From positions 7,378,001 to 7,442,000 of the forward strand of contig NZ_RAPR01000001.1 of assembly GCF_003610235.1 (NCBI RefSeq): a stretch of DNA of 64,000 bases, in the 5' to 3' direction. The notes beneath the pieces are model-generated. The model saw only the letters and a list, made by a program, of their open reading frames with translations, was not told where the DNA came from and did not search any database. Shown here one piece after another: positions 1 through 8,050 of the stretch (positions are counted from its first letter, which is position 1; each line of letters starts with the position of its first letter). A program made the position numbers and the translations under genes. This DNA is from Catellatospora citrea. Lineage in GTDB: Bacteria > Actinomycetota > Actinomycetes > Mycobacteriales > Micromonosporaceae.

Positions 1-48
1 TTCACCCAGCTCACAGCGCCGGGAGTCGAAGACCTCCACGTCCGACAT
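1..48 (-). CDS. 5' end of SMP-30/gluconolactonase-like protein (partial)
   Basis: Only the first 16 codons are inside the window; the gene runs off the left edge. The reading MSDVEVFDSRRCELGE matches the usual opening of SMP-30/gluconolactonase/LRE beta-propeller lactonases, where a C-E-L-G-E-G-P segment carries a metal-binding Glu. An AGGAGG box about nine bases upstream of the ATG supports the start. The family hydrolyses sugar lactones or related esters with a divalent metal. The fragment is too short to fix the substrate, and the family call rests on this short motif alone. Confidence 0.5.
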   Translation of the reverse strand, partial: MSDVEVFDSRRCELGE

Positions 49-129
49 CGGGTCGACCCTCCTGCCGTCCGAGGCCCGCCGGCGCAGCCGACGGTCCTCA
101 CGATCCACCATAGGGCCGCCGAGTGCCGG

Positions 130-1905
130 TCAGGCGGCTGTCGCCCACATCGCCAGATTCTGGAAACGCACCTGCCAGGGTGCCGTGCCCACCCGCTCCT
201 CCGTCGAGACCCCGATGACGACCCGGCCCTCGGTGAACACGGTGTTGTCGACCGGGGCGGCGATCTCCCGGCCACCGATGAAGAAGCGGAACCTGGACTG
301 CGCGCCGGACACGGCGACACGGGTCTTCCGGTTCAGCACCACCGGCCTGGTCAGCGGGATCTCCCGCAACGGCAGGCCGGCCTGCGGGTCGTCCTTGGCG
401 TGCCGGAGCACGTAGGCGACGTTCTGGCAGACCCGCAGCTCGTAGCCGTACAACCCGCGCTTGCGGTACCAGAGCCCCGCGCAGGAACCCTCGGTCAGCA
501 GCGTCACGTCGACCTCCAGCCGGAAGTCCTGCAGCGCGTCGGCGGGGCCGCCGCACTGGTAACTCCAGTCCTTCAAGGTGGTCGCGACGTAGGCGCCATC
601 GGTGAAGAGGCAGGTGGCTCCGTTGGGATCGGTGTCGAGGTCTTCCCAGTAGAGCCCCTTCGCCAGCGGGTCCTTGAGATACGGCTGTGGCGCGGGGGAC
701 CGGCTGGGCGAACGGGAGGGGGACGGGGATGGTGAGGCCGACGGCGACGGGGAGGCGCTAGGTGTCGGTGTCGGCGTCGGCGTGGGGGAGACGCTGGTGG
801 ACACGCTCGGGGAGGGCGACGGCCCGGTGCCCGCGGCGAACCCGGCCGGCAGCGCGCCGGTCAGCAGGGCCACCGTGAGACCCCCCAGCAGCAGCGTGGT
901 GGCGCCGAGCCCGGCGGCCGCCGGCTTGGCCCAGCGGGAGTCGCGCAACCGCGGCGCGGCGGCCTCCGGCTGCAGGTTGGTCGGATCGGCGTCGACCACC
1001 GCGAACCTGCTGCCCGCCTCGGCCGCGGCGGCCGCCTGCCGGGGCAGCTCGCCGGAGCTCAGCGCCCGGTCCGGCCCGCGCGTGAGCAGCCGGTCCAGCA
1101 GGTCGCGGGCGGTCGGCCGGTCGGCGGGGTCCTTGGCCAGGGCGGCCTCGACCAGCTCGCGCAGCGGCCCGGTCAGGCCGTCGAGGTCGGGTTCGGCGGT
1201 CATGATGCGCACCGCGACCGCGGGCATCGAGTCGGCGGCGAAGGTGATCCTGCCGGTGCCCGCGAAGGCGACCACCGCGCCCCAGGCGAACACGTCCGCC
1301 GCCGGGGTCAGCGCCTTGCGCGCCTTGGTGTCCAGCCGCTCCGGCGCCATGTACGCCACCGTGCCGATGAGCTGGTCGGTGCGGGTGTTGCCGGGCTGCC
1401 CCTCGACGGCGCGGGCGATGCCGAAGTCGATGACCTTCGGGGTGCCCGGCGCCAGCAGCACGTTGCTGGGCTTGAGGTCGCGGTGGATGACGCCCGCGCC
1501 GTGGATCGCGGTCAGCGCGGTGGCCACGCCGATGGCCAGGCCGTGCAGGTTGGCCGGGGTCAGCGGCCCGCGCTGCTGCACCACGCTGGACAGGCTGGGG
1601 CCGTCCACGTACTCGACCACCAGGTAGGGGGATTCGTGGTCGGGGTCGGCGTCGAGCACCTCGGCGGTGCAGAACGGCGGCACCTGCTTGGCCCGCTCCA
1701 CCTCGCTGCGGAAACGCTGCCGGAACTCGGGCTCCCCGGCCAGGTCGGTCCGGATGACCTTGACCGCGACGAGGCTGTCCTTCGGATCGCGGGCCAGGTA
1801 GACACTGCCCATGCCGCCCTCGCCCAGGCGTCCCAGGAGCGTATAGCCGCCCAGCTCACGTGGGTCCGTGGGCCGCAGCGGCCGCGAAGCGTCGGCGCCG
1901 ACCAT
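130..1905 (-). CDS. Membrane serine/threonine protein kinase with extracellular domain
   Basis: A 591-residue eukaryotic-like (Pkn-type) kinase. The cytoplasmic catalytic domain shows the glycine loop (about 27-35), ATP-binding Lys49, catalytic loop HRDLKPSN (141-148), DFG (160-162) and APE (187-189). A single membrane helix lies at about 329-352, followed by a Pro/Ser/Thr linker (about 361-407). The outer domain of about 180 residues has several cysteines and no PASTA repeats; it looks like a beta-rich, concanavalin-like sensor domain, which is inference. The protein should sense an envelope signal and phosphorylate cytoplasmic targets. A GGGAG box precedes the ATG. It follows the PH-domain gene on the same strand with a terminator-like hairpin between them, so it probably has its own promoter. 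Confidence 0.93.
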   Translation of the reverse strand: MVGADASRPLRPTDPRELGGYTLLGRLGEGGMGSVYLARDPKDSLVAVKVIRTDLAGEPEFRQRFRSEVERAKQVPPFCTAEVLDADPDHESPYLVVEYVDGPSLSSVVQQRGPLTPANLHGLAIGVATALTAIHGAGVIHRDLKPSNVLLAPGTPKVIDFGIARAVEGQPGNTRTDQLIGTVAYMAPERLDTKARKALTPAADVFAWGAVVAFAGTGRITFAADSMPAVAVRIMTAEPDLDGLTGPLRELVEAALAKDPADRPTARDLLDRLLTRGPDRALSSGELPRQAAAAAEAGSRFAVVDADPTNLQPEAAAPRLRDSRWAKPAAAGLGATTLLLGGLTVALLTGALPAGFAAGTGPSPSPSVSTSVSPTPTPTPTPSASPSPSASPSPSPSRSPSRSPAPQPYLKDPLAKGLYWEDLDTDPNGATCLFTDGAYVATTLKDWSYQCGGPADALQDFRLEVDVTLLTEGSCAGLWYRKRGLYGYELRVCQNVAYVLRHAKDDPQAGLPLREIPLTRPVVLNRKTRVAVSGAQSRFRFFIGGREIAAPVDNTVFTEGRVVIGVSTEERVGTAPWQVRFQNLAMWATAA

Positions 1906-1939
1906 GATGGACTCGATCTCCCGTTCTCGATGCCCGCCG

Positions 1940-1966
1940 AGGCCGCGGCTGCAAACGCCGCGGCCT
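1940..1966 (-). terminator. Hairpin downstream of PH-domain gene
   Basis: Perfect 10-bp arms AGGCCGCGGC/GCCGCGGCCT with a 7-base loop. It lies just past the stop of the PH-domain gene and 35 bp before the kinase start, so it probably ends transcription of the former. There is no U-tract, as is common in actinomycetes. Confidence 0.5.
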
Positions 1967-2067
1967 TACGGACCGTCCCCGCTGAGTCACGCGACATCCT
2001 GCCATTTGCGGGCGCTCGCCGTAACCCTGCCGCGTCACCAGACGCCTGACGGGGGCCGGGAGGTTGC

Positions 2068-2436
2068 TCAGCTGGTGATGCGGTGCAGGATCAGATCGTG
2101 GACATGGTGCGACTTCTCGTCACCGCGGAACTCCATCTCGTACACGTGCGTGCCGACGTTGATGGCGATCGCGCCCGTGGAGAAGAACTGCCCGGCCCAG
2201 GACTTGTTGCTGACCACGCTGACGCTGGTGATCTTCGGGTAAGGGATGCTGGTGATCGCGGTCTTCTTGCCCACAAAGGACTTGTCCTGAATGATCACGC
2301 GGCGGTCGGTGAGTCCGATGAAACCCGTGCCGGCCCCGATGGCGTCGTACACGGCGATCACCTGCTCGCCGGGCAGCAGCCCGCTCTGGATCTGCTGGAG
2401 CTGCTCCTTGCGGTCGTACACGATGCTCGTCGTCAT
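2068..2436 (-). CDS. Bacterial PH-domain protein
   Basis: A 122-residue soluble protein filled by one bacterial pleckstrin-homology-like domain. The pattern L-x-P-G-E-x-V near residue 20, followed by G-L-T-D-R-R-V-I-I and a run of alternating beta strands, is typical of the bPH family (DUF1696-like). Such domains act as small oligomeric scaffolds, and their ligands are mostly unknown. There is no signal peptide or membrane segment. It is a single gene between two hairpins, so probably monocistronic. Confidence 0.8.
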   Translation of the reverse strand: MTTSIVYDRKEQLQQIQSGLLPGEQVIAVYDAIGAGTGFIGLTDRRVIIQDKSFVGKKTAITSIPYPKITSVSVVSNKSWAGQFFSTGAIAINVGTHVYEMEFRGDEKSHHVHDLILHRITS

Positions 2437-2480
2437 GCCCCGACGCTAACCGCGCGCCGCAACCTCAGCAGAGTCATGCG

Positions 2481-2506
2481 GAGCCCGCTCCGCGGCCGAC
2501 GGGCTC
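2481..2506 (-). terminator. Hairpin downstream of CoA-transferase gene
   Basis: Arms GAGCCCG/CGGGCTC (7 bp) with a GC-rich 12-base loop, starting 4 bp past the CoA-transferase stop codon. Probable terminator for the gene to its right. Confidence 0.4.
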
Positions 2507-2510
2507 CTGA

Positions 2511-3596
2511 TCACCCGCACCAGTCGGCCAGGACCTGCGCGGTGTGCTCACCCGGCAGCGCCGGAGGACGGCCCGGCTCGGCCGGGGTGCCCGAGAAGCG
2601 GGGCGCGGGCGCGGGTTGGACGACCCCGTCGCGCACCAGGTAGGTGCCGCGCGCGGCCAGCTGCGGATCGGTCGGCGCCTGCGCCAGCGACAGCACCGGG
2701 GCCACGCACCCGTCGGTGTCGGCGAACAGCTGCGCCCAGTGCGACTGCGGCCGCGCCGCGAACCGCTGCGCCAGCAGCTCGCGCAGCTCGGGCCAGGCCG
2801 CCCGGTCGTACTGCGGGGTGTCGGCGGGCAGGTCCAGCCGGGCCAACAGCTCGGTGAAGAACTGCGGTTCCAGCGCGGCCACCGCGACGTGGCGGCCGTC
2901 GGCGGTGGCGTACACGTCGTAGAACGGCGCGCCGCCGTCGAGCAGGTTCACGCCGCGCTCGTCGAGCCAGGTGCCGCCCGCGTACATGCCCCACTGCATC
3001 GCCATCAGGTGCGCCGCGCCGTCCACGATCGCCGCGTCGACGACCTGGCCCGGCCCGCCGCCGCGCACCCGCCACAGCGCGGCGAGCAGGCCTGACACCA
3101 GGTACATCGCGCCGCCCGCGAAGTCGCCGAGCAGGTTGAGCGGGATCTGCGGCGGCCCGCCGGCCCGGCCGATCGCGTGCAGCGCGCCGGTCACCGCGAC
3201 ATAGGTGAGGTCGTGCCCGGCGGTGCGGGCCCGCGGGCCGTCCTGGCCCCAGCCGGTGATCCGGCCGTACACCAGCTGCGGGCGGCGGTGCAGGCACACG
3301 TCGGGCCCGAAGCCCAGCCGCTCGGCGACGCCCGGCCGGAAGCCCTCGATCAGCACGTCGGCCCGATCGACCAGGCGCAGCAGCAGCGCGACGCCGTCCG
3401 GGTCCTTCAGGTCGACGGCGACCGCGCGCTTGCCGCGCTGCAGCAGGTCGAACCGCGGGTCCACGGCGGTGACGCCGCCGCCCGGCCGGTCCACCCGCAC
3501 CACGTCCGCGCCCAGGTCGGCCAGGTACATGCCGCAGAACGGACCGGGGCCGATGCCGCCGACCTCCAGCACCTTCAAGCCGTCCAGCGGACCCAT
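2511..3596 (-). CDS. CaiB/BaiF family CoA-transferase (alpha-methylacyl-CoA racemase-like)
   Basis: 361 residues from an ATG at 3596. The frame is open further upstream but would run into the neighbouring gene, and the family N-terminus (MGPLDGLKVLEVGGIGPGPF) begins here. The G-P-x-x-G-M-x-L-A-D-L-G-A-D-V-V-x-V segment and the conserved nucleophile-region Asp of class III CoA-transferases are present. The G-H-D-L-x-Y-x-x-x-x-G stretch resembles alpha-methylacyl-CoA racemases such as mycobacterial Mcr. The likely reaction is C2 epimerisation of branched acyl-CoA, or CoA transfer between carboxylic acids. The stop of the upstream gene lies only 17 bp away, so co-transcription with the 704-residue membrane protein is possible. 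Confidence 0.85.
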   Translation of the reverse strand: MGPLDGLKVLEVGGIGPGPFCGMYLADLGADVVRVDRPGGGVTAVDPRFDLLQRGKRAVAVDLKDPDGVALLLRLVDRADVLIEGFRPGVAERLGFGPDVCLHRRPQLVYGRITGWGQDGPRARTAGHDLTYVAVTGALHAIGRAGGPPQIPLNLLGDFAGGAMYLVSGLLAALWRVRGGGPGQVVDAAIVDGAAHLMAMQWGMYAGGTWLDERGVNLLDGGAPFYDVYATADGRHVAVAALEPQFFTELLARLDLPADTPQYDRAAWPELRELLAQRFAARPQSHWAQLFADTDGCVAPVLSLAQAPTDPQLAARGTYLVRDGVVQPAPAPRFSGTPAEPGRPPALPGEHTAQVLADWCG

Positions 3597-3613
3597 GCGG
3601 TGATGGTACGCAG

Positions 3614-5728
3614 TCACTCCCGGCTGAAGGTCCACACCCCGTTGGTGTCGATCACGACCACGACCGTGCCGCGGGGCAGCATGGTCTCGCCGGTGAAGTC
3701 GCCCTCCTGGCTGATCAGCGTGGCGCTGTCCGAGCCGATCGCCTGCACGGTGAACTTGCCGGTGCCCCGGTGGTCGAACGCGACCTTGACCGACTCCGCC
3801 GCGGTGCGCGGGATCAGCAGCACGTCCGCACCCACCCCGGACGCGGTGCCGCTGAAGGTCTGCGCGGACGCCAGCGGCCGCACCACCATGCGCCAGCCGC
3901 CGTCGGCCTGGATGCTCACCGCGTCGGGCCGGATCTCGCCCAGGTCCAGCGGGCGTACGCCCTCGTAGCTCTCCGCGGCGCTGACCAGCGTCTGGATCTC
4001 CTGGCCGTCGGCCTTGACGGTGCGTACCACGAACGGGCCCGTGCCGGCGTAGGTGAGCGCGACGGTGTGGAAGGTGCTGCCCAGCTCCACGGGCACCACC
4101 TGCGGCCCGACCCCCTCGAAGACCTGGTCCTGGGGCAGGGCCTCGGTGGCCCGCCGGCTCGGGGTCGGGATCGGCCGGCCCTGCGCCTCCTGGGTCGGCT
4201 CCGCACCGGGCCGGCCGACCGCGGTCGCGCTCGGGTCGGCGACCGCGGCCGGCGACCCGTCACCCCAGCGCACGGCGAGGAATCCGCCCACGCCCACCAC
4301 GGCGCACAGCATCAGCCCGGCCGCGCCGGCCAGCCCCCAGACCCACCAGGGCCGGCGTGACGGCGGTGCGGCGTGCGCGGGCACGTGCCCCGCCGCATGG
4401 GCGGGCGTGTGCGCGGCGTCGGGCGAGAGCACGGCCGGGTCGGCCGCCGGCCCAGCCGGTTCGGCCGCCGGCCCGGCGGCGAACGCCATGACCGGCACGC
4501 CTGCGAGCGGCACACCTGCGGTCGGCATACCCGCGGACGGCAGGTCCGCGCCCGGCACGCCGGCAATCGGTGCGGGGTCCTCCGGGGATGACGTCTCCAC
4601 CGGCGACGGCCACGCGATGCCCGAGGTCAGTGGTGCGCTGACCACGGGTTCGGGCGCGAGCGGGCCGGGGTCGGCAGCCGGGACGGTCGCCGGTTCCCGC
4701 TCAGGTCCCGCGATCGAGGCCACCGCCGGTTCGGGCTCAGGCCGCGCCCACATCGGCGCCGGTTCGGGCTCGGGCGGCCCCCACGTCGCCGCCGGTTCGG
4801 GCTCGGGTGGCGCCCACGTCGCCGCCGGTTCGGGCTCGGGTCGCGCCCACGTCGCCGCCGCCACCGGCTCGGCCGACCCTTCCACCGGCTCGGGTGCCAG
4901 GGCCGCGGAGATGTCGACGGGCGCGGGCTCCGCGGGCGTTCCGGCGACCGGCGGTGACGCGGTCTCGGCCGTCGCGGCGGCGAGCGCCGCTGCCCCGAGC
5001 GGATCGCGGGCAGGGGCCGCGCTGTCGCCCTCGGCCGGCTGCGCCCAGGCCGGTTCGGCCGACATCGCGGGTTCGGCGGCCCAGGCCGGCGCGGCCCGCT
5101 CGTCGGTCCAGGCCGGCGGCGGCTCGTCGGTCAGCACCGGTTCGGGCGCGGGCTCGGCGATCCAGGCGGGCTCCGCCGACATCGCGGGATCGACCGGCCA
5201 CGCGGGCCGCGGCCGCTCGTCGGACCACACCGCGTCCGGAGCCGCGGCCGCGTCCATCGCCATGGCCGTCTGCGCGGCCAGGGCCGGTACGGGGTCCGGT
5301 GCCGTGGCCGCCGGCGCGGCGGCCACGGGCGGAGCCTGTGCGGAAGTCCCCGGCTCGCCCGCCTCCATGGCGGTGACCAGCACGGTCTCCGGCTGCGCTG
5401 CCGGGTCCACGTCGGTCGGGGCGGGTTCGACGGCCGCGTCTCCGGCCGACCAGGCCGGCACCGCGTCCGGCACCGGGTCGGACAGCGGCACCCCGGCAAC
5501 GGGCCGGTCGCGGTCCGTCGGGTTGCCGATGAGCTCGTCGAGGCTGGTGAACGGCTCGTCGTCGGGCAGCTCGAACATCAGCGTGGGGTCGTCGGCCCCG
5601 TCGCTGACCCAGAACTGCCAGTCGTCGGGCGCGGGCGGCCAGGCGGGGTCCGGCCGCCAGCCCGCAGGAGGAGTCCAGTCCTCCGGAGGCTCCGGCCATC
5701 CCGGTGGTGAGTGGTACTTCCAGCCCAT
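3614..5728 (-). CDS. Large Pro/Ala/Glu-rich single-pass membrane protein, function unknown
   Basis: 704 residues from an ATG at 5728. The N-terminus repeats tryptophan/proline motifs (P-P-G-W-P, P-P-A-G-W, P-A-W-P-P) within about 35 residues. A long low-complexity region of roughly 400 residues rich in Ala, Pro, Glu and Trp follows, with near-identical PEPEPAATWAPPEPEPA units. Then come one membrane helix (WWVWGLAGAAGLMLCAVVGV) and an outer beta-rich domain of about 200 residues ending in VWTFSRE. The layout suggests a disordered cytoplasmic arm tethered to a surface domain. I do not recognise the outer domain, and the function is unknown. The repetitive tract could vary in length between strains. 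Confidence 0.8.
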   Translation of the reverse strand: MGWKYHSPPGWPEPPEDWTPPAGWRPDPAWPPAPDDWQFWVSDGADDPTLMFELPDDEPFTSLDELIGNPTDRDRPVAGVPLSDPVPDAVPAWSAGDAAVEPAPTDVDPAAQPETVLVTAMEAGEPGTSAQAPPVAAAPAATAPDPVPALAAQTAMAMDAAAAPDAVWSDERPRPAWPVDPAMSAEPAWIAEPAPEPVLTDEPPPAWTDERAAPAWAAEPAMSAEPAWAQPAEGDSAAPARDPLGAAALAAATAETASPPVAGTPAEPAPVDISAALAPEPVEGSAEPVAAATWARPEPEPAATWAPPEPEPAATWGPPEPEPAPMWARPEPEPAVASIAGPEREPATVPAADPGPLAPEPVVSAPLTSGIAWPSPVETSSPEDPAPIAGVPGADLPSAGMPTAGVPLAGVPVMAFAAGPAAEPAGPAADPAVLSPDAAHTPAHAAGHVPAHAAPPSRRPWWVWGLAGAAGLMLCAVVGVGGFLAVRWGDGSPAAVADPSATAVGRPGAEPTQEAQGRPIPTPSRRATEALPQDQVFEGVGPQVVPVELGSTFHTVALTYAGTGPFVVRTVKADGQEIQTLVSAAESYEGVRPLDLGEIRPDAVSIQADGGWRMVVRPLASAQTFSGTASGVGADVLLIPRTAAESVKVAFDHRGTGKFTVQAIGSDSATLISQEGDFTGETMLPRGTVVVVIDTNGVWTFSRE

Positions 5729-5776
5729 CGCCCTACCCCCGTCGTACTTGCCGCAGCACAACTGACGTGCACTGCC

Positions 5777-5791
5777 GTCACCGGGGGTGAC
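5777..5791. promoter_or_regulatory. Inverted repeat and -10-like box in the 3614-5728 / YihY promoter region
   Basis: GTCACC-GGG-GGTGAC is a perfect 6-bp inverted repeat. On the minus strand it directly follows a TATTAT box (5794-5799), placing it around the probable transcription start of the 704-residue membrane protein gene. This position suits a repressor site. No regulator is assigned. Confidence 0.35.
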
Positions 5792-5922
5792 CTGATAATA
5801 CGTGCCGGGCGCGGTTCGCGTGCGTGATCCACAGACGACGCCGTGCCCGTGCCGTGCTTGTCGCGTGCTGCTCACTCTGATGTCATACGGGGGTATCGAT
5901 CAGGTCGGTGGCGGAGGCAGCG

Positions 5923-6990
5923 GTGGCGCGTACGAGGGAACCGGGCCGGGCACACCGGGAGCGGCTGCTCCACATCCTGAGCCGCGGTCCGGAGCGGCCG
6001 TCGGAGCTGGGCTTTCGGGCCTGGCTGGGGGTGGCCCGCCGGACCGTGGTGGAGTTGCTCAACGACGAGCTGGCGGACCGGGCCGCGGCGCTGACCTACT
6101 ACAGCGTGACGTCGATCCTGCCGGGCATGCTGGTGCTGGTCGCCGGGGTGGGCCTGTTCGGGCGGCCGACCAGCGACGCGGTCGCGGAGAACCTGAGCGA
6201 GCTGACGCCGCCGCCGGCCCGGCACGCGGTGCTGGAGATCATCGACAACCTGCGCTACGACCAGCGGGCGGCGGGGGTGGCCCTGGCGGTCGGTCTGGCC
6301 ATCGCGTTCTGGTCGGCCACCAGCTACATCGGCGGGTTCATGCGGGCCGCGAACGTGATCTACGACGTGCCGGAGGGCCGTCCGCTGTGGAAGACGGTCC
6401 CGGTGCAGCTGTTCGTCACCGCGGTGACCGGGGTGTCGCTGGCCGCGAGCGCGCTGGCGGTGGTGCTCAGCGGCCGGGTGGCCACCAGCGTCGGGCGGGC
6501 GTTCGGCGTCGAGGACGCCACCGTGAAGGTGCTCGACGTGGTGAAGTGGCCGGTCCTGGTGGTGGTGATAAACCTGCTGCTGGCGCTGCTCTACTGGGCC
6601 GCGCCGAACGCCCGGCTGGGCGGGTTCCGCTGGATCACCCCGGGCACCATGGTGGCGATGGGCACCTGGATCACGGTGTCGGGCGGCTTCGCGTACTACA
6701 TCGCGACCTTCGACTCGTACAACCGCACCTACGGCGCGCTCGGCGGCGTCATCGTGTTCCTGGTGTGGCTCTGGCTGACCAACGTCGCGGTGCTGCTCGG
6801 CGCGAAGTTCGACGCCGAGCTGGGCCGGGCGCGGGCGATCGCGGCGGGCATGCCGCCCGACGCCGAGCCGTACCTTCCCCTGCGCGACGTGCCCAAGCAG
6901 GAGCCCCGCAACGGGCTGCCCGCCCTGGAAGCGGCTCCCGCGGACCGGCCGGCGGACGAGGAGGTACGGCCCGACGAGGGCCGGTCGTGA
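5923..6990 (+). CDS. YihY/BrkB family inner-membrane protein
   Basis: About 355 residues with six hydrophobic segments and the family hallmark D-x-x-A-x-x-A-A-A-L-T-Y-Y near the first membrane helix. Later YihY motifs are also present (S-Y-N-x-x-Y-G-x-L-G-x-x-I-x-x-L-x-W-L-W). The family was once misnamed ribonuclease BN; it is a widespread integral membrane family of unclear transport or virulence role. I chose the GTG at 5923 because GGAGG lies five bases upstream; an in-frame GTG at 5908 would add five residues. The tail is acidic and cytoplasmic. The stop TGA directly abuts the stop of the convergent glutathione peroxidase gene. Confidence 0.9.
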   Translation: MARTREPGRAHRERLLHILSRGPERPSELGFRAWLGVARRTVVELLNDELADRAAALTYYSVTSILPGMLVLVAGVGLFGRPTSDAVAENLSELTPPPARHAVLEIIDNLRYDQRAAGVALAVGLAIAFWSATSYIGGFMRAANVIYDVPEGRPLWKTVPVQLFVTAVTGVSLAASALAVVLSGRVATSVGRAFGVEDATVKVLDVVKWPVLVVVINLLLALLYWAAPNARLGGFRWITPGTMVAMGTWITVSGGFAYYIATFDSYNRTYGALGGVIVFLVWLWLTNVAVLLGAKFDAELGRARAIAAGMPPDAEPYLPLRDVPKQEPRNGLPALEAAPADRPADEEVRPDEGRS

Positions 6991-7476
6991 TCAGGCCAGC
7001 GCGCGCTCGACGGTGCCGACCAGTTCGGGCGACTCCGGGGTGACCTGCGGGCGCAGCCGGGCGACGACCGCGCCGGACCGGTCGACCACGAACTTCTCGA
7101 AGTTCCACTTGACGTCGCCCGCCTCGCCGTCGGCGTCGGCGGTCTGCGTGAGCAGGTCGTACAGCGGGTGCCGGGCGGGGCCGTTGACGTCGATCTTCTC
7201 CGTCAGCGGGAAGGTGACGCCGTAGTTGACGTCACAGAACTCGGCGATCTCCTCGGCGCTGCCCGGCTCCTGCCCGGCGAACTGGTTGCACGGCACGCCG
7301 AGCACGACCAGCCCCTGGTCGGCGTAGGCCTCGGCGAGCTTCTGCAGGCCGGTGTACTGCGGGGTGAGTCCGCAGCGGGAGGCGACGTTGACGACGAGCA
7401 CGGCCTTGCCGCGGTACTGGGAGAGGTCGGCGTCGGCGCCCTGCAGGGTCTTGATCGGTACGTCGTAAAGGCTCAT
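6991..7476 (-). CDS. Glutathione peroxidase family thiol peroxidase
   Basis: 161 residues from an ATG at 7476; a TTG nine bases upstream is in frame but less likely. The peroxidatic Cys35 sits in N-V-A-S-R-C-G-L-T, followed by the Gln motif (CNQFAGQEPG) and the Trp motif (VKWNFEKF), giving the Cys/Gln/Trp/Asn tetrad of this family. Cys replaces the selenocysteine of the animal enzymes. It reduces H2O2 or lipid hydroperoxides, in bacteria usually with thioredoxin or mycothiol-linked reductants. There is no signal peptide, so it is cytoplasmic. It converges on the YihY gene. Confidence 0.93.
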   Translation of the reverse strand: MSLYDVPIKTLQGADADLSQYRGKAVLVVNVASRCGLTPQYTGLQKLAEAYADQGLVVLGVPCNQFAGQEPGSAEEIAEFCDVNYGVTFPLTEKIDVNGPARHPLYDLLTQTADADGEAGDVKWNFEKFVVDRSGAVVARLRPQVTPESPELVGTVERALA

Positions 7477-7524
7477 GGGGGCCAACCATAGCGCTGGTGC
7501 CCGCAGGCACTCCGGTCTGCCACG

Positions 7525-7992
7525 ATGTCGGTCATGACAAGCATCGAGCCCGCCACCGGCGTGAGTCCGGCGGCCCGCGCCGCCCGCGCCGCGGGGTGCG
7601 CCTTCGTGTCCCTGGCCGTGTGGATGGGCCTGGCCTACGCGGTGATCCAGCTGCGGGGCTGCGTCGGCGGCATGGAGTGCCTGGGGGACGCGATCGGCAT
7701 CATCTTCGGCTGCCTGCTCGGTGCGGCGCTGTCGATGTGGGGGCTGCTGCGGCTGGCCCGGGTGCGCCCGGCGTGGCAGGTCGCGCTGGCCGGGCCCGGG
7801 GTGTTCCTGCTGCTGGTGTTCGGCCTGGTGGGACGGTTCTTCCTCGGCGTGCCGCAGCTGTGGGTGATCGCCATCATGGCCGCGTACGCGCTCGCCGCGG
7901 TGCTGGTCGATCCGCGGGTGTCCGCCCGGGTGCGCTGGATCACGCTCGGCGTGCTGGTCGCCCTGCTGGTGGCGGGGCTGGCCCGGTTCTGA
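7525..7992 (+). CDS. Small integral membrane protein, unknown function
   Basis: 155 residues with four to five hydrophobic helices (for example about 25-45, 52-72, 85-106, 108-125 and 133-150) and short polar loops. A cysteine pair lies between the first two helices (R-G-C-V-G-G-M-E-C). An alternative ATG three codons in (7534) is equally plausible because no ribosome binding site is clear for either. I recognise no family. It is divergent from the peroxidase gene and upstream of the thiolase, with no sign of a shared function. Confidence 0.7.
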   Translation: MSVMTSIEPATGVSPAARAARAAGCAFVSLAVWMGLAYAVIQLRGCVGGMECLGDAIGIIFGCLLGAALSMWGLLRLARVRPAWQVALAGPGVFLLLVFGLVGRFFLGVPQLWVIAIMAAYALAAVLVDPRVSARVRWITLGVLVALLVAGLARF

Positions 7993-8014
7993 GCACGGAC
8001 CGCCCCGGACCTGA

Positions 8015-8044
8015 GTGACCGTTCAGGTTACTTCGCAGTAGGCT
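8015..8044 (+). promoter_or_regulatory. Leaderless promoter and operator-like repeat of the thiolase gene
   Basis: A TGACCG -35-like hexamer (8016-8021) and a TAGGCT -10 box (8039-8044) are 17 bp apart, and the ATG follows the -10 after six bases, so the mRNA should start at or next to the ATG. No Shine-Dalgarno sequence is visible. GTGACC-N5-GGTTAC, a nearly perfect inverted repeat at 8015-8031, overlaps the -35 and could be a repressor site. Confidence 0.45.
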
Positions 8045-8050
8045 GCTGTC

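Noticed and set aside
4053..5765. Long open frame opposite the 704-residue membrane protein
   Set aside because: Gly/Ser/Ala-rich mirror of a repetitive GC-rich gene, with no domain or start signal.
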